This document shows positions 10,901 to 22,790 of a stretch of DNA of 64,000 nucleotides, one piece after another (position 1 is the first letter of the stretch; every line of letters starts with the position of its first letter). Source of the DNA: Diphasiastrum complanatum (lineage: Eukaryota > Streptophyta > Lycopodiopsida > Lycopodiales > Lycopodiaceae); the NCBI GenBank assembly GCA_029204225.1, contig CM055099.1, positions 41,768,597 to 41,832,596 on the forward strand, in the 5' to 3' direction. The translations under genes were made by a program, and so were the position numbers. The notes under the pieces were generated by a model. It saw nothing but the letters and a program-made list of their open reading frames with translations, made no database searches and had not been told where the DNA came from.

Positions 10901-13870
10901 AACCTTGTTCTACACTGGAAGGAATTATATGAATCTCAATCCAATTGTCTCGTATTTAAATTTTTTTTAAAAAGTAGAGGTTTAAGTTAAAAGAGAGATA
11001 GCTTTTAAGGGTTTCCTATTTGGAATTTATGAGATACCGCATCCAGATCTATATCTCTTTCACACAAAATCGTTCGAATACGTAGATAAAATAAGGGCAA
11101 ACTTTAAAAGGTAAGATATAGTCCTTAAACTTGAATAAGGAGGGTTGACAAAGATTCAACAATCCTTAGAATATATTTGAGTTGAGACGAGTCAACAAGG
11201 GTTAGACAATCTTGAACATATTCAATTGGTTGACAATCCTTTGAACAAGTTTGATTTGAGATGGAGGACTATGTGAACTACGGTATGTTTCTATTGGGCC
11301 TTTTTCTACAACAGGTTCTTGAGTAAAATATCAGATCTAGAACACTGTTGTGGATACATTATGACGTGACAAACATCATTTACCACCCCTTCGTAGAGTG
11401 ACCACCAACTCACCTTTGTGCACTGGAGTTGTTGACATCAAGTTCGTTATGAGTAAGCCTCCAACGCTAACTGATGTTCCATACAATCAACCATCATTCT
11501 CAACCCACATGTCCATGGACATGGGCACACTTTTACTATGCACGAGCTCGTACTATCCAACAACTAGTGAGTAAACTGAATGAATAATAAAGGGCTCTAT
11601 CACCTTCATATACATCGTACATGTGGGTTCCACCTCAAGCATAGTCCACATGAGGTATCCTGAGGTGCTAACATTGGCACAAAAATTATCCACCATGTCA
11701 GAAAAACGTTTCGCCCTTTGTTGAGGCCATTACCTCAAGGTGTGTGTTGGTATATAGAAATAAAGTTATTTTAGGATTTGACATCCTCAAGAATGACCAA
11801 CAAGCAACTTGTAAAAATACGAGAAAAAATGATAGCGAAAATGAGCTAGAACAAGTTTTTTCAAAAGATTGTGAAGACAAAACCCAAAATGATTTTAGAA
11901 TGAAGGCTGAATGCCCTACATCCTAATTGAGGAGTCCACATGGGTTAGGTTTGCAATTTAGCCAATTACATGAGTTGGATTTTTTCGTAGCTAGGAATTG
12001 ACCAGCACATCAATATCGTTGCTGGATGACATCCTAGACCTCTACAAGCATACACGGGCACCCTTTTTCTTTTTGCCTTGTTGGTTGTTGGCTTGGACTT
12101 ATCAAATGCAATGCCCTTCAAGAGGTTGTTTACCTTTCAAAGGCAAGATATTTAATTGAATATCACTCGACGGTCATGCACAAAAAATGTCCTACAAGTT
12201 AGAAGCTTGAATCAATGAGTCAAACTTTGTCCAAAGCCAAAGTTTTCAAAATTTATTTGTAAAGTATATTTTAGTTTTTTCTTTTATGTCTTTATTTGTG
12301 CGGTTAAATGGAGTTAGATCCCTAACCTCACGGAGAGCCAACAAAGAAGTGTAACCAACTACTACTTATTGGAAGGCTTAATTAATGACATGTTTTGAGA
12401 AATTTACATCTCTCTGTGATTTCCACATTGAAGGCATACAATGAAGTACCATATCAAGATGAGTGTCAATAAAATGATAACTTGGAGAGGAGTGCATGGC
12501 CACAAATTCCAAGCCTAATAATGGTGTATATCAATATAACCTTATGTGTAGAAAGGTTTGCATGGCATTCAAATTCCAAGCCTTATTGTGGTGTACGGCT
12601 TCTTGCCCATAGGACAAATAACATGTAATTTTTACTAACATGCTTGGAAAGGGTTCTCCGAGTCTTCTCACGTAAACTCATCTCATTATGTTTGCCGTTC
12701 TTTTAAAACTTTATTGGTTTTTGGAGCTTTTTTCAAAGGCAAATAAGTGTAACAATCATTGCAACTTACAAATTCCAAGCAAGCTCTTGATCCTATTAGT
12801 ATTAGGGAATGGTCAAATGGTCATATATTTATGGTGAGTTCCCTATCTAGAGCAATAATTGAATAGCCGTTGAACGTTGAACTGAGTGTAAAGGTCACTT
12901 AAAGACAAACTTTCCTAAGCATAAAGGAATGGCAAGGTTGATTTCTCATTATGGCTAAAAAAATTTCATGAGCCATTCATTTTGACTTTTTTTTGTTTGT
13001 AATATGCCTCAAAAATTAAACTTTTTGAAAGTGACAATGTGCTTGTAAATTCATAAAATGTCATGCACGTCGCTTTTTGACTCGTAATGTTTCTCAACTC
13101 AAATCTTACATAAAGCACTGCTCCAACTTACGTTTTGATATCTTACATAAAACAATGCTCCAACTTACGTTTTGATTGGCTATCAATGCTCTAAATATGG
13201 AGTACTCATGGATGAAATCACATAGATGGAAACTTGGGTGGGATTGACCACCCAAGGTCAACTCTGGCCACACATGGGTGGTGTCCAAGAAACAAAATAA
13301 AAAATAACATAGCTCTCATGGATGGAATCTTGAAAATACGTTGCGCTCAGGAATGAAATCATTGATGGAATTTTGAAAATTATGTCCATATTCTTTTTTT
13401 AGATTTTTGTGACACATCATGTACGGTATTACGTGTTTGTCATCTCATTGCAAACATATAATGGCTCATCCTTTTATTCGATGAGAGCTTGCTATCACAT
13501 CTTTACAATGGGCCTAAAGACAACCATTAACTAATCCCTCATATGTACTTTAAATCTTCAAGATTTCATTAAAAATGGAAACTTAGAATAGCTCGAGAGT
13601 GGGCCAGAACTAAGATAGCACCTTCTTCACACAATTTTACCTCCTTTGAATGTAGGCGCCTATGCTCTCTCTAGTCGACCTAGGGTCAAACCACATCTTT
13701 GCATGTTGGCCCATGAAGACCATGCATTGTTGGAATAGATGATGCTTGATCATGTGGGTGTTGATGATGCTAGAAATGGGATGGCAATTGCTCGAAACGT
13801 GAGACTTCTCAAGCCATATCAAAATTCTATAGACTGACAACTGACTTGTGAAAGCCAAATCTCAAGAACA
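8000..13870. other. Unassigned AT-rich DNA, probably decayed repeats
   Basis: No frame longer than about 70 codons with credible content. A few diffuse internal duplications are visible, for example the word TTTACATGA(A/T)(A/T)CACTGG near 8296 and 8571 and the word AATTCCAAGCCT near 12500. It may be very old transposon sequence, but no domain can be read with confidence. Confidence 0.45.
13103..13176. repeat. 37-bp tandem duplication
   Basis: Two units starting ATCTTACATAAA at 13103 and 13140 share the tail CTCCAACTTACGTTTTGAT. Confidence 0.9.
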
Positions 13871-13960
13871 CGGGTTGGGCTGGGAAGCCTGACCTGTTGC
13901 TAAGTTGAGCAACTTTTGTATGCGTGTGAATGATAGAGTGCTACCCAGGAACGTGTGCCT

Positions 13961-14124
13961 TGACGTCAATTCTGGGCCAGGTGGCTGGGGCGACATGTTT
14001 AAGAGGCCCTTAACCATGGGCTGTTGGATGGTCATTTGGGTGCAATAAGCATGTAAAGTAAATGCCTCCTCAAACTTTAGGGCTTATACATCTTCGTTGT
14101 CAGCCAGCCATAGGCTTACACGTG
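13961..14124 (+). promoter_or_regulatory. Likely promoter of the zinc-knuckle gene
   Basis: The segment contains a C-box palindrome TGACGTCA (13961-13968), site-II-like TGGGCC (13973-13978) and TGGGCT (14017-14022), and a G-box CACGTG (14119-14124). Site II motifs are common in plant genes for RNA-binding and translation proteins, and C- and G-boxes bind bZIP factors. The motifs are seen; their function and the start site are inferred. Confidence 0.4.
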
Positions 14125-14129
14125 GCCTC

Positions 14130-14404
14130 ATGGATGGCGTCAGTTTCTGGCTGAATCTAAACCGTTGGCTTGGTGTAACGGTGATAAGAGAGAGGCATCT
14201 TCTTCTTTCCAGGGTTTCTTGCGACAAAAGAAGAGGATCGCGACGGCATTGCAAAGAGAGAAAGGGGGTAGATCTGGATCAGCCATCGCTGTAGGCAAGG
14301 CGGCCATTGAAGGAGCTTGGTGTGGATTGAAGGAGCTTTTGCTCTAGGCCGGAGGAAGATCCCAGGAGCAGAAGACGCAAGCCCTAGAAATTTTGACGGC
14401 TGAG
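14130..14404 (+). other. Probable 5'-UTR exon of the zinc-knuckle gene
   Basis: GC-richer, pyrimidine/purine-mixed sequence ends in a strong donor GAG|GTAAGC at 14404/14405. A matching acceptor TTTGCAG ends at 15193, 79 bp before the coding start at 15273. The two signals define a 789-bp intron in the 5' leader. The 5' boundary of this exon is not determined. Confidence 0.5.
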
Positions 14405-15272
14405 GTAAGCGTTAGGTCGGAAGAAGCCGAAAAGCACAGACAGAGGAGTCTTTGGGAGGTATATTTGACTTTGCGAGGGATCTTAAGCCTTGCAGATGTG
14501 CAATGAAGGGAAATGTTCTGGCCTCTAGGTTTTTGTGTATTTTGGATTGTCTACCCTAGAAACGGATTCTTTGTGTGGTTTAGATTCTTTACCCTGGTTT
14601 ACTTTCTTATGGATGGCTGGTTCATCCATAGCGGAGTGGCATAAGGGGCGAAAATTTCCTGCTAGTTAATGATTGAAGAAGCTGTGATTCTGGTATTGTG
14701 TTGAAGTTAAGTGATACTTGTTATCTTGTTGCTTGCCAATGCCGTCTCATATTCTAACTCATCATGGAAACGTTGCATACGGGACCACTATGTCTAATAG
14801 GTGCCGGAGGAGCTGAAGAGGTGCTGAATTTTCCTTTAACGTGGTTGGTGCGATCTTGCAGAAAGATTTGGAGTATAAGTTCGAGGAAGGGAGGTAGGAG
14901 GTTTTGAAACAGTTAAGAAGTATTGAAGCAGTAGAGGAGGCGTCTTAGACAAGCTTGTTTGGAGGGAGTAAGATATCAAGGCAAGCACTGGTCTCTACAG
15001 TTGCATGGTTGTTAGGGTTTCAATAGAGTTTAAAGATATTAGACAACCGTTGAAGGCTCGAAATTACTTTAAAAAATACGAATCAGTGATTCTCACCGTA
15101 GTGGAAGGAAATGGAGTTCTGGTAGTCCTTTGCAAAGTAAAAACAGTGTTAAAGTTAGTAGATCTTTAAGACATTACTGGCTTGAGTTTGCAGGTATACA
15201 AGAAAGTGAAGTGAAGTTTGTTTGAAGTTTTGGTTGTTTTAAGATAATAGTGAAGAGCTAGTAGCTATCTGG

Positions 15273-15848
15273 ATGTCACTGGCATTTGATTCACAGGCCA
15301 GAGGCAGGATGAGCTTCGACGATTATGTAACTGAGAGGGGACGCCGCATTCAAAGTGGCATAATGGGCCGGCGTTCCGTTCGCCGCAGTGCTCCTTACAG
15401 GACTTCCTCTCCATCGCGAGAGAGAAACGGTTTTTCTCGTGGTTCCTCAAGGTGATAACCTTTCTGAATTTTTTATGCTGGAGTGGATGTGACTGGATGT
15501 CAAAAGATATTTTTATCAAGAAAGGAGGCAATTGAGGATTTTTGAAAAATGTTTGGGACGTAAGAGGGGATGGAGGAATTTGTAGTTGTGGTACAGTTTT
15601 TAGACTTTGAATGTGGGAAAAGCTTAATTTGGTGTTGATTAGGAGGGGAAGGGTTTGCAAGACAATGTCAGAAGGCCTGAGGGAAGCTTTGATTTACTTT
15701 TTTTGAGTTTGGGGAAGAAAGTGGGAAGCCTGGTTATGCGATGGCTATGTGATCTAAAGCAATGCGAAGCCTTAGATGCCTCCTTGATAGCACACAACCT
15801 TTCTGTTGGAGCTTACAATGATGAAGCCTTCTCAACCAAGCTCAGTTT

Positions 15849-15915
<67 letters not shown>

Positions 15916-18900
15916 TTTTGTGGGCAGAGATTAAGCGATGGACTTGTTTATGAACCTCTTCACTTAGATTGAAGGATAGGCATTGAGTATTGTTTTCTCC
16001 TTTCTGGTTTTTTACATTAGCTTGTATTCACGATTCACGAAGGATCATGTTATATGGACTTTTTGGACTCATACAAACAATTGGATGTTGCAGCTAGATC
16101 TTGTTCTTCGAAATCCGTTCTGAATGTGGGTCGGATTATAATATGTATTCAAGTAAAAAAAACCCTGAAAAATGCCCTAAAAAGTACCAAGAAAGTAGTA
16201 TGTACAAAAGAAAAAGAACCAACTTCTATGAACACTATGGATGGAGGATGTAATTTTGGCCTTATGGATCCAACAGCACTGATCTGAATTCTGAAGCAAT
16301 GAGCACCACTATTGCGTTATCCTGGTTTGTTGGAAGCATATGTCTGCACCAGTCTTGAACCCAACTGTTTGATTGGTGCTGACTTTACACTCCATGCATA
16401 TGCAATTTGGATACGTTCAAAAAGTAAACATTTTTGGATAGTTTGGCCAATGTTAAAAAACTCTTTTGCTGTGTAAGCGGTGAGACCCATTTTTCAGGAG
16501 ATTCAAAGATGTGGACTGCAGTTTGCTGATATCTCCCAGTTCAGTGCCTCAAATGCCCTAACTGTTTCTCTTTAATACGTAAAGCAAAGCATAAATATCT
16601 GCAACAACACATTCGTATGGATGGATTCGATGGGGGATGAACTTTTGGCCTCAGCATATTAAAAAAACAATCCTTTAAAAAAAAAGTGAAACACTTGGGT
16701 ACTGATGAGACATAAGCAATGCTATTTGGCTAAGATTGTTTGTTTATTGAATTTTTTATTGTTGTTTTGACTTAGATCCTTTGACTTTTTGAGTTGCTCG
16801 TATATTGTTTCTAAGGTTTACCTTATGACATCACTGACTTCTCTATATATTCTAATTTCACAAATAGATATTTTTTCAAGACGTGTGGTATCCAGTTAAG
16901 GTTCTTTATTTAGTGATCATTGGATTATGTAGTTTCCTGTGTACCCTTAAGGTGTCATCAATATCAGAAGAATCCTGGTTATCTGGTTAAGCTCGTTTGC
17001 CCATGTCTGCTTGAGCGGAATTGAATTCTAGACCTCAAGGTGATATGGAGCCATCAGCCAACAGGGCATTTATTTTGGGATATATGTAGAGTGAAGTTCT
17101 CTATCAACATAAATAGTAAATCATGTTATACTGCTGAAATAGCATAAAATTAGCTTGTAATGTTGCACATTTTCGATAGCTTGATCTATGCAATTATTTC
17201 TTTAGAATGATGCTGGAGACTGGAGCTTTCATCATTATTAACCTCTTGCTTTAGTTCCTTGGATAAAATCACCTCATTAATCTTTTTCAATTGCTCATGT
17301 TCATTTGCATTGTAATTATATGCTGTTGAAGTCAAAAATGGAAAAATATAGTTTATAGATGTCTCGAATCTAATCAGTATATTTTGATGAATATGCTGTT
17401 GAAATCAGATGGAAGTGTAGTTTATAGATGTCTTGGATCTGAACATAGATACCCGTTCCCAGCGCCTAAGTACGTTCCATTCTGTACGTTTGGAACGGAA
17501 CACGTTCTGTATGTACGGAACGAGCTAGTTTTTTTTACCCCCCTGTTGAGTCTGCCCTGCAGAAAACTCATGAAAACTGATCTGTGAATTCAGAATCTGC
17601 CTATGATCCCACCTCTCAGAACTTGCCTGTGGAGTTGTGAATCTGTGAAATCCTACTCCTGATCCCACAATTTTTAGGAATCATTTGTCTCACTGATCTG
17701 CTAATGTGAAAAAAGATTGTGAACTGGCAATTCATTATTCTGGCAAGTCATTAACTGTTGTCCTGATTATGAATATGTTTCACATTGGTGACTACTCTGA
17801 ATCAGGATACGCAGATGGCAGATCAGTTTTCACGAGTTTTCTGCAGGCTACGGGTTTCATCCATCATGAAAACTCTAAACGTAGCTCGTTCCGTACCTTC
17901 ATTTATGACTTACAGCCACACTGCATCAACCCTTGGAAATGTAGTCTAATGTCCTTCAGCTTTTGATAAGTTATTTTCTCTGCCTTTTCCATTGTGTATG
18001 GTCTAAGACTTTGTGGATGGAGTCCATAAAGCTAAAAGACAATGTGTGTTTTGTTCTGTTGGTTATTTTGGACATGATATTATCATGTAAATTTATGTTT
18101 CTCAACACTCAAAGTTGTATCTCAACACTCAATTATTGTTGACCTTCTTCACTGCAGTATTACATGGCAATAAAAAAGGATACAGGCATACAAGTTAAAA
18201 AAAGAAGAGAGAGTATGTGCTCCTTGGAGGTGTTTTAATTAATTAAAGGCTGTTAATGTTGGAGGGTTCCCATTATCCTTGTGAAGGGAATCGATTGATG
18301 TGTTTCATACATTGAACTTAACTCTGCAGTGTATTTGTTGAACCACCTAATGCCAAAAAAGTCAATTTGGAAAGTGTATATTCAAAACCAAGTCAATCAG
18401 GGTTAATCTGAAAAGTAGATTTGATAAATATCCATCGGCAAATTATATATTACTAAAAATCTCTACATTTCCTTAAGCCTTATTTCATTTGAATCTTGTT
18501 GATTGGAAAGTTAAATGTTGGCTCGATGTCTACAGATTATCATGATTTGAAATAGCTGGTCAGCTGTTCTTGCCTTGTAGCCATGGTTTGTGTTTTGATA
18601 TCCGTGATGAAAAGGCGACCTGCAGTCCTGCTAATATGTCCTGTGGTTGCAGGTCAGGAGGCGACTTATGTAATAATTGTAGGCGCCCTGGGCATTTCGC
18701 TCGAGACTGCCCTAACGCTGCCGTGTGCAACAACTGCGGCATATCTGGGTAAAACTTTATGTTTGAAATGTTTGGATGGCTAGTTGGACAATCAAGGACT
18801 TTTGCAATGTATGCTTATGGATGGGTTTGCATAGTTTCATTGTTGTCTCCTTGTTTGTTTTGTTTGTAGGCATATTGCTATTGAATGCCCATCAGAGACA

Positions 18901-19392
18901 CTTTGTCGTAATTGTAGAAAGCCAGGACACATTGCAAGCGAGTGCCGCAATGAAAGGGTGTGCAATACTTGTGGAAAGCCAGGACATCTGGCAAAGAGTT
19001 GTACTGCTCAGGACAGTGTTCTTCCAAAGTCTGAGCTTTGCAACAACTGCTATAAGCCGGGACATCTAGCGGCTGACTGTACTAACGAGAAAGCATGCAA
19101 TAATTGTCATGAAGCCGGTCACCTTGCCCGTGATTGTAAGAATAGCCCCATCTGTAATGGTTGTGGAGTTGCTGGGCACATTGCACGTGACTGCCCACGG
19201 TTAGCTGTGGCTTCTTCTAGACCATTAGGAGCGTACGCAGATTTGATTTGCCATGCTTGTAAGCTACCTGGACACAGAAGCAAGGATTGTTTGCAAATCA
19301 TGTTGTGCAATAATTGTGGGGGCCGTGGCCACATGGCCTATGAATGCCCTTCAGATCCTATTTTGATGCGTGGAGGACTTTGGCGTGTATGA
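15273..19392 (+). CDS. Nine-CCHC zinc-knuckle RNA/ssDNA-binding protein (GIS2/CNBP-like), three coding exons
   Basis: Coding exons are 15273-15451, 18653-18748 and 18870-19392; all junctions are GT..AG and phases agree (798 nt, 265 aa). The N-terminus is Arg/Ser-rich. Nine CX2CX4HX4C knuckles follow, from CNNCRRPGHFARDC and CNNCGISGHIAIEC through CNNCYKPGHLAADC and CHACKLPGHRSKDC to CNNCGGRGHMAYEC. Number, order and the last knuckle match a plant CCHC family related to yeast GIS2 and animal CNBP, which bind single-stranded nucleic acid and act in mRNA translation or stability. The ATG at 15273 is the first after the leader acceptor; 15309 is an in-frame alternative. The first coding intron is 3.2 kb and carries a microsatellite and transposon traces. 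It looks intact and is the best host gene here. Confidence 0.92.
15851..15912. repeat. (GA)31 microsatellite
   Basis: About 31 uninterrupted GA units lie inside the first coding intron of the zinc-knuckle gene. Confidence 0.98.
17319..17443. repeat. 73-bp tandem duplication in the intron
   Basis: Units start TATGCTGTTGAA at 17319 and 17392 and share TAGTTTATAGATGTCT. The second unit stops where the hAT-like motif block begins. Confidence 0.85.
17513..17896. mobile_element. Inverted-repeat segment, possible non-autonomous hAT element
   Basis: GTACGGAACGAGCTA (17513-17527) is a perfect inverted match to TAGCTCGTTCCGTAC (17882-17896). The left arm is preceded by a run of related motifs (TACGTTCC, GGAACGGAAC, ACGTTCTGTA) between 17470 and 17515. 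Alternating GTTCC/GGAAC words with an inverted partner resemble hAT subterminal repeats. No target duplication could be placed, so the limits are those of the inner arms. It lies in the intron of the zinc-knuckle gene. Confidence 0.4.
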
Positions 19393-20585
19393 TGCTTGAT
19401 TCCTCAATGACATCAAATGGAGTAGTTTAGCCATCATGACACGCGTAGTAGGATAGCCATTTTGCATTACTTCTAGCTATTTGGAGAAACCAGATGTTCT
19501 TGCGTAAAAACTAGTAAGCTTACACATGCAATGCAGAGTATCTGAAATCTTTTACCTTTGATCTGTGAAGAAATCTTCTGCTTCTGATCTGTGAAGACTA
19601 TTTTACATTCAGCAATGTATTCAGCACCCATGAAAACTGTCTTTATCTGTGCAGTGAAATTGTAAATTTTATTTTCCTGTATGGTTGTCTTTATTTTTCA
19701 GTTTTGGGAACAGTTATGCAATGCAGAACCTTACAAATGCATGTCTGATATAGGTTATGAGACACTGTAAAATTTTGATAAAAAGGCTGCTGCTGAATGT
19801 AAGCAAGGATTGGTAAACAGATATGGTTGGCTTCATAGATCAAATTGTAGTTGCAGCTGATCACTCTGCTGCAAGTGTTTCAGATTCTTTTTTTTTCTAT
19901 ACAATAATAACATTTAAAGAAAAACAAAAATAAAACTTTTGCTGTACGAATCATTTCTTGAAACACTAATAACCTTAAGAGAAAAAATAGAAATTTAAGG
20001 ATCCTGGATCATGATCGCGTTCTGGAACGAGGGTTCAAACTATGGATCAAATCCTGTCACACAGGTTGCGTGTCTAAACCTAGACACAGTTGTTAAGTAA
20101 GTACTGCTCTTGCCCATGATACACATCATTGTGGGTGGATGTGCTCTATGATTTGGACTGCAAAGACAGTGTTCAATCATTGAATAAAAGAAATTGGGCA
20201 AAGCTTGTTAAGTTAGACTTGTGTAAATTTTCCATATAGATTTTCTTTAGTGCTTTTAAAAATTTGGAGTCATGAACATTTTTTAAAGTTGAGTGCTTGT
20301 GGCTTAGACCATAAACTTCTATAGATGGAATTGTGCTATTTATTAGATTATAGATGAGGAATATTGCATGCAAGAATGTTTGGAGCCTTTATTTAGGTAG
20401 AAAGGGAGGAGGGTACTACACAAGTTTTGCCATGTGTTTTGGATGGCAAGACCTTAAGGTCCTATTCAAGCATTTCACAAGAGCTCTGAATCTAATCAAC
20501 AAGAGGCCAAAAACCATGTGCCCTTGCACCTTACATAAAAAACATCACAATACTAGCTCACAATAGAACTCCCACAATCCTTCAC
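19393..20585. other. 3' UTR of the zinc-knuckle gene and unassigned DNA
   Basis: The 3' UTR starts at 19393; its end cannot be placed. The rest has no credible frame. At 20553-20588 lies a short sequence similar to the joined flanks of the transposon at 20921-26086 (see that entry). Confidence 0.5.
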
Positions 20586-20899
20586 AACAAGAACAATGAA
20601 AGGAACACTTTTTCTATAATGAAAATGAGTGGGTTGAGCCCTATTTACGTGAAGTATGAAGGGTGAGTTCTGTGAAATAAATGAAATTTAGGACCTAAAA
20701 TGCATCTATTCAATCCACAAGAGGGATTGGATGCATTGTTATCGTCATCTCCATCATTAAATGCAAGCTAGTAATGACACAATTTAGATTAGCAAGCAAG
20801 AACAAAAAAAAAAAGAGTATTAAATGATCGAAGGAGCTCCACAAGTGTGAAGTACAGCCTTCCATAGGGAAAAAGAGCAAAGAGTAAAGTACAAGTGAT
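20586..20899. repeat. Dispersed repeat, copy A (about 314 bp)
   Basis: Starts AACAAGAACAATGAAAG and ends ACAAGTGAT. A close copy in the same orientation occupies 57563-57875 with scattered substitutions and small indels. No coding potential and no obvious TIR. It may be a non-autonomous element or part of a larger repeat. It ends 21 bp before the H3/Ulp1 transposon. Confidence 0.85.
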
Positions 20900-20920
20900 A
20901 TAAACTAGCTCACAATAGAC

Positions 20921-20954
20921 ATTAGAGGAGTTCTTAATATCAAAAAGACCCTTT
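20921..20954 (+). repeat. Left terminal inverted repeat, 34 bp
   Basis: Begins ATTAGAGGAGTTCT and ends AAAAAGACCCTTT; 32 of 34 bases pair with 26053-26086 in inverse orientation. Confidence 0.85.
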
Positions 20955-21362
20955 AAGGAATGCCATGTAGGATATACAAAAATATCAAAATAAATAAAAC
21001 AATACTGTTTATTTGCTTGCCCACACCACTCCCAAGGCCTCCCCAACTCCCAATGATCTAACCACAGTGTCTATAGTCACAGTTAAGAACTGTAAACAGT
21101 TCGCAGACTAAATTAAAAAATATTCCCTCCATTGGTTACGAAAAGGGCAATATTTTCACTGGATCTAGAATATGACCGCCATCCCCAAATTCGAATCAAG
21201 AAAAATTGCAAAATGTTTACATATGCATTCCTTCCACGAGAATGGAAATATGAGCGCCAACTACCTATTGGAATGAAAAAATGAGCGGCATTTCCAAATT
21301 TGAATCAAGCATACAAGCATGGAGATTGGATTGATCGTACATAGTATATAATATAATCAAAG

Positions 21363-22060
21363 ATGAGTATTTTGTTTTGCTTCATAGAATCTGGTCATAG
21401 TCCTTTGATGCAACTGATTACTCTATTATTTTTTTTGATGATGACATTATATCATCTACATGTGGATATCCCTGTTGATTTGGCACCTTTGCAGAGAAGA
21501 GGAGGCAAAGGAGTTCAAATATCTGCTGAAGATCGTTCTTGTTACAGGGCAGAAGGAAAGAAAAACGTGGATTTCTGGACAGATGAAACATTATATTCAC
21601 AAGATCCAAGCACTTTGACACATCCTACATTCTCTTCAATAACTCATTTAGTTACATGGATATGCAATGGGCATAGTGAATTACTAAGATATTGTGAAAG
21701 ATTGCAAAACCATGGAAAACAACTTTATATGAATAAAGTTCACTTTTTAGAAGGTGAGTTAATTCGGATATCCTTTTATTGTCAGAATAGAGATTGTCAT
21801 CTCCAAAAGACGTTAGAAGAAAATGAACAACTTAAAAAAAATAATGAATCATTACAGAAGATAGCAATCAATATCAAATCAGAACTAGAGCAAATGCAAT
21901 CAGTCTTACAGTCTATTCGTATTGAAAACTTACAATTAATGAAGGATGTGGATTTGGTAAAGAAGAAGGCTGAAAGTAAGAAGCGAAAGCGACAAAGTTG
22001 CAAGGATATTCAAACGCTTTCAAAAGGAGGTTATCGAAGTAGAAGGATCCGTGCATTCAA
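21363..22060 (+). CDS. Transposon ORF, 5' exon: coiled coil and basic region
   Basis: An open frame ending at a donor AA|GTAAGC (22060/22061). The first 44 codons are hydrophobic and may be intronic, since a CAG acceptor ends at 21494. The credible protein begins near GKGVQISAEDRSCYRAEGKK, followed by a Trp/His/Cys-containing segment (THLVTWICNGHSELLRYCE), then a predicted coiled coil of about 75 residues (QKTLEENEQLKKNNESLQK and onward) and a basic nuclear-localisation-like stretch (KKKAESKKRKRQ). I recognise no family. It is spliced in phase to the exon at 22155, so it should be the N-terminal part of the H3/Ulp1 protein. Confidence 0.6.
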
Positions 22061-22154
22061 GTAAGCATATTCTAAATTTTGTAAGTTTTTCAATGACATT
22101 TGGATTTAATTTCAGCTATGGTGATATTCTGTTAACTATCTGTTTTTTTTGTAG

Positions 22155-22457
22155 AACTGCATTAGTAGCTCCTCGGAATATTAAAGACAATGCTTCACTA
22201 GGAATGTCATTGGGCACAATATTGACTTGCAAATCCACTGAGTGTATCATGATGAACAATAGGATTTCAAATGTAAAGTGTAAAATAGCAGAGTCTTTGA
22301 TGGTGGACATTCAAAATATTTTAGATAAGACTATAGTTCAGGGTGCTTGTGATTTTGCAGGTATTAGTAGGGAAGCATATGCAACAATATTTGAACTAAT
22401 TAGAGAAGCTTTTAAGCAAGTTCAAATTAGAAAAGTCCCAATCCGTAGAACATACCT
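22155..22457 (+). CDS. Transposon ORF, second exon before the H3 fold
   Basis: The acceptor TTTTTTTGTAG ends at 22154; AA from the previous exon plus A gives Lys and the frame continues TALVAPRNIKDNASL. About 100 residues follow, including AESLMVDIQNILDKT and DFAGISREAYATIFELIREA, predicted helical; no family recognised. The same frame stays open to a TGA at 22552-22554, but past about 22445 the histone-like reading is in another frame. A one-base indel near 22440-22458 therefore probably separates this part from the H3-like domain. Confidence 0.55.
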
Positions 22458-22790
22458 ACGGTTGCCATCACACCTCCTGCTAGACCTAGAACACGCAACC
22501 GCAGCAGGTGGCTCTCTGAGATACGGAAGTATCAGAGGTCAACAACTCTGTTGATCCCAAGAGCTCCATTCTACCGTGCTGTCTGGAACATAACAAAAAA
22601 TGATCTCGGACAGCACGTTAGATTCACATCGAGTGCTCTTCAGTGCCTTTAGGGCTGCTAAAGATTATATTAGCCCTTCTTTTTAGGATTCTTTTTTGCT
22701 TGCCATCCATACCAAGAGGGTTACCATAATGCCCAAGGATTTTCAGCTTTTGATGAGAATGAGGGATAGGTACTGTAAGTTACATGTATC
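22458..22790 (+). pseudogene. Histone H3 fold, centromeric-H3-like, inside the transposon gene
   Basis: In the frame from 22458 a basic tail (PARPRTRNRSRW) leads into LSEIRKYQRSTTLLIP, then APFYRAVWNIT and HVRFTSSALQCL; a TAG at 22650 ends this frame. In the frame from 22645, AAKDYISPSF, a TAG at 22684-22686 and DSFLLAIHTKRVTIMPKDFQ complete the fold. This covers alpha-N, alpha-1, alpha-2 and alpha-3 of histone H3 in order. LLIP, IT after alpha-1, a loop 1 one residue longer than canonical H3, and DFQ in the last helix region are closer to plant CENH3 than to H3.1/H3.3. The nonsense codon replaces the Glu expected before Asp. Homology is clear; a centromeric origin is inferred. Confidence 0.85.

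Noticed and set aside
15265-15660. 131-aa minus frame over the first coding exon of the zinc-knuckle gene
   Set aside because: It overlaps an exon supported by splice phases and homology, and its composition is that of an antisense shadow.
18570-18652. In-frame extension upstream of the second zinc-knuckle exon (MPCSHGLCFDIRDE)
   Set aside because: The CAG acceptor at 18652 fits the phase of the first exon and the family's protein, so this stretch is intron.
20789-21046. Minus frame sharing ALFPYGRLYFTLVELL with one at 57804-57998
   Set aside because: The similarity comes from the dispersed repeat; neither frame has other coding signs.
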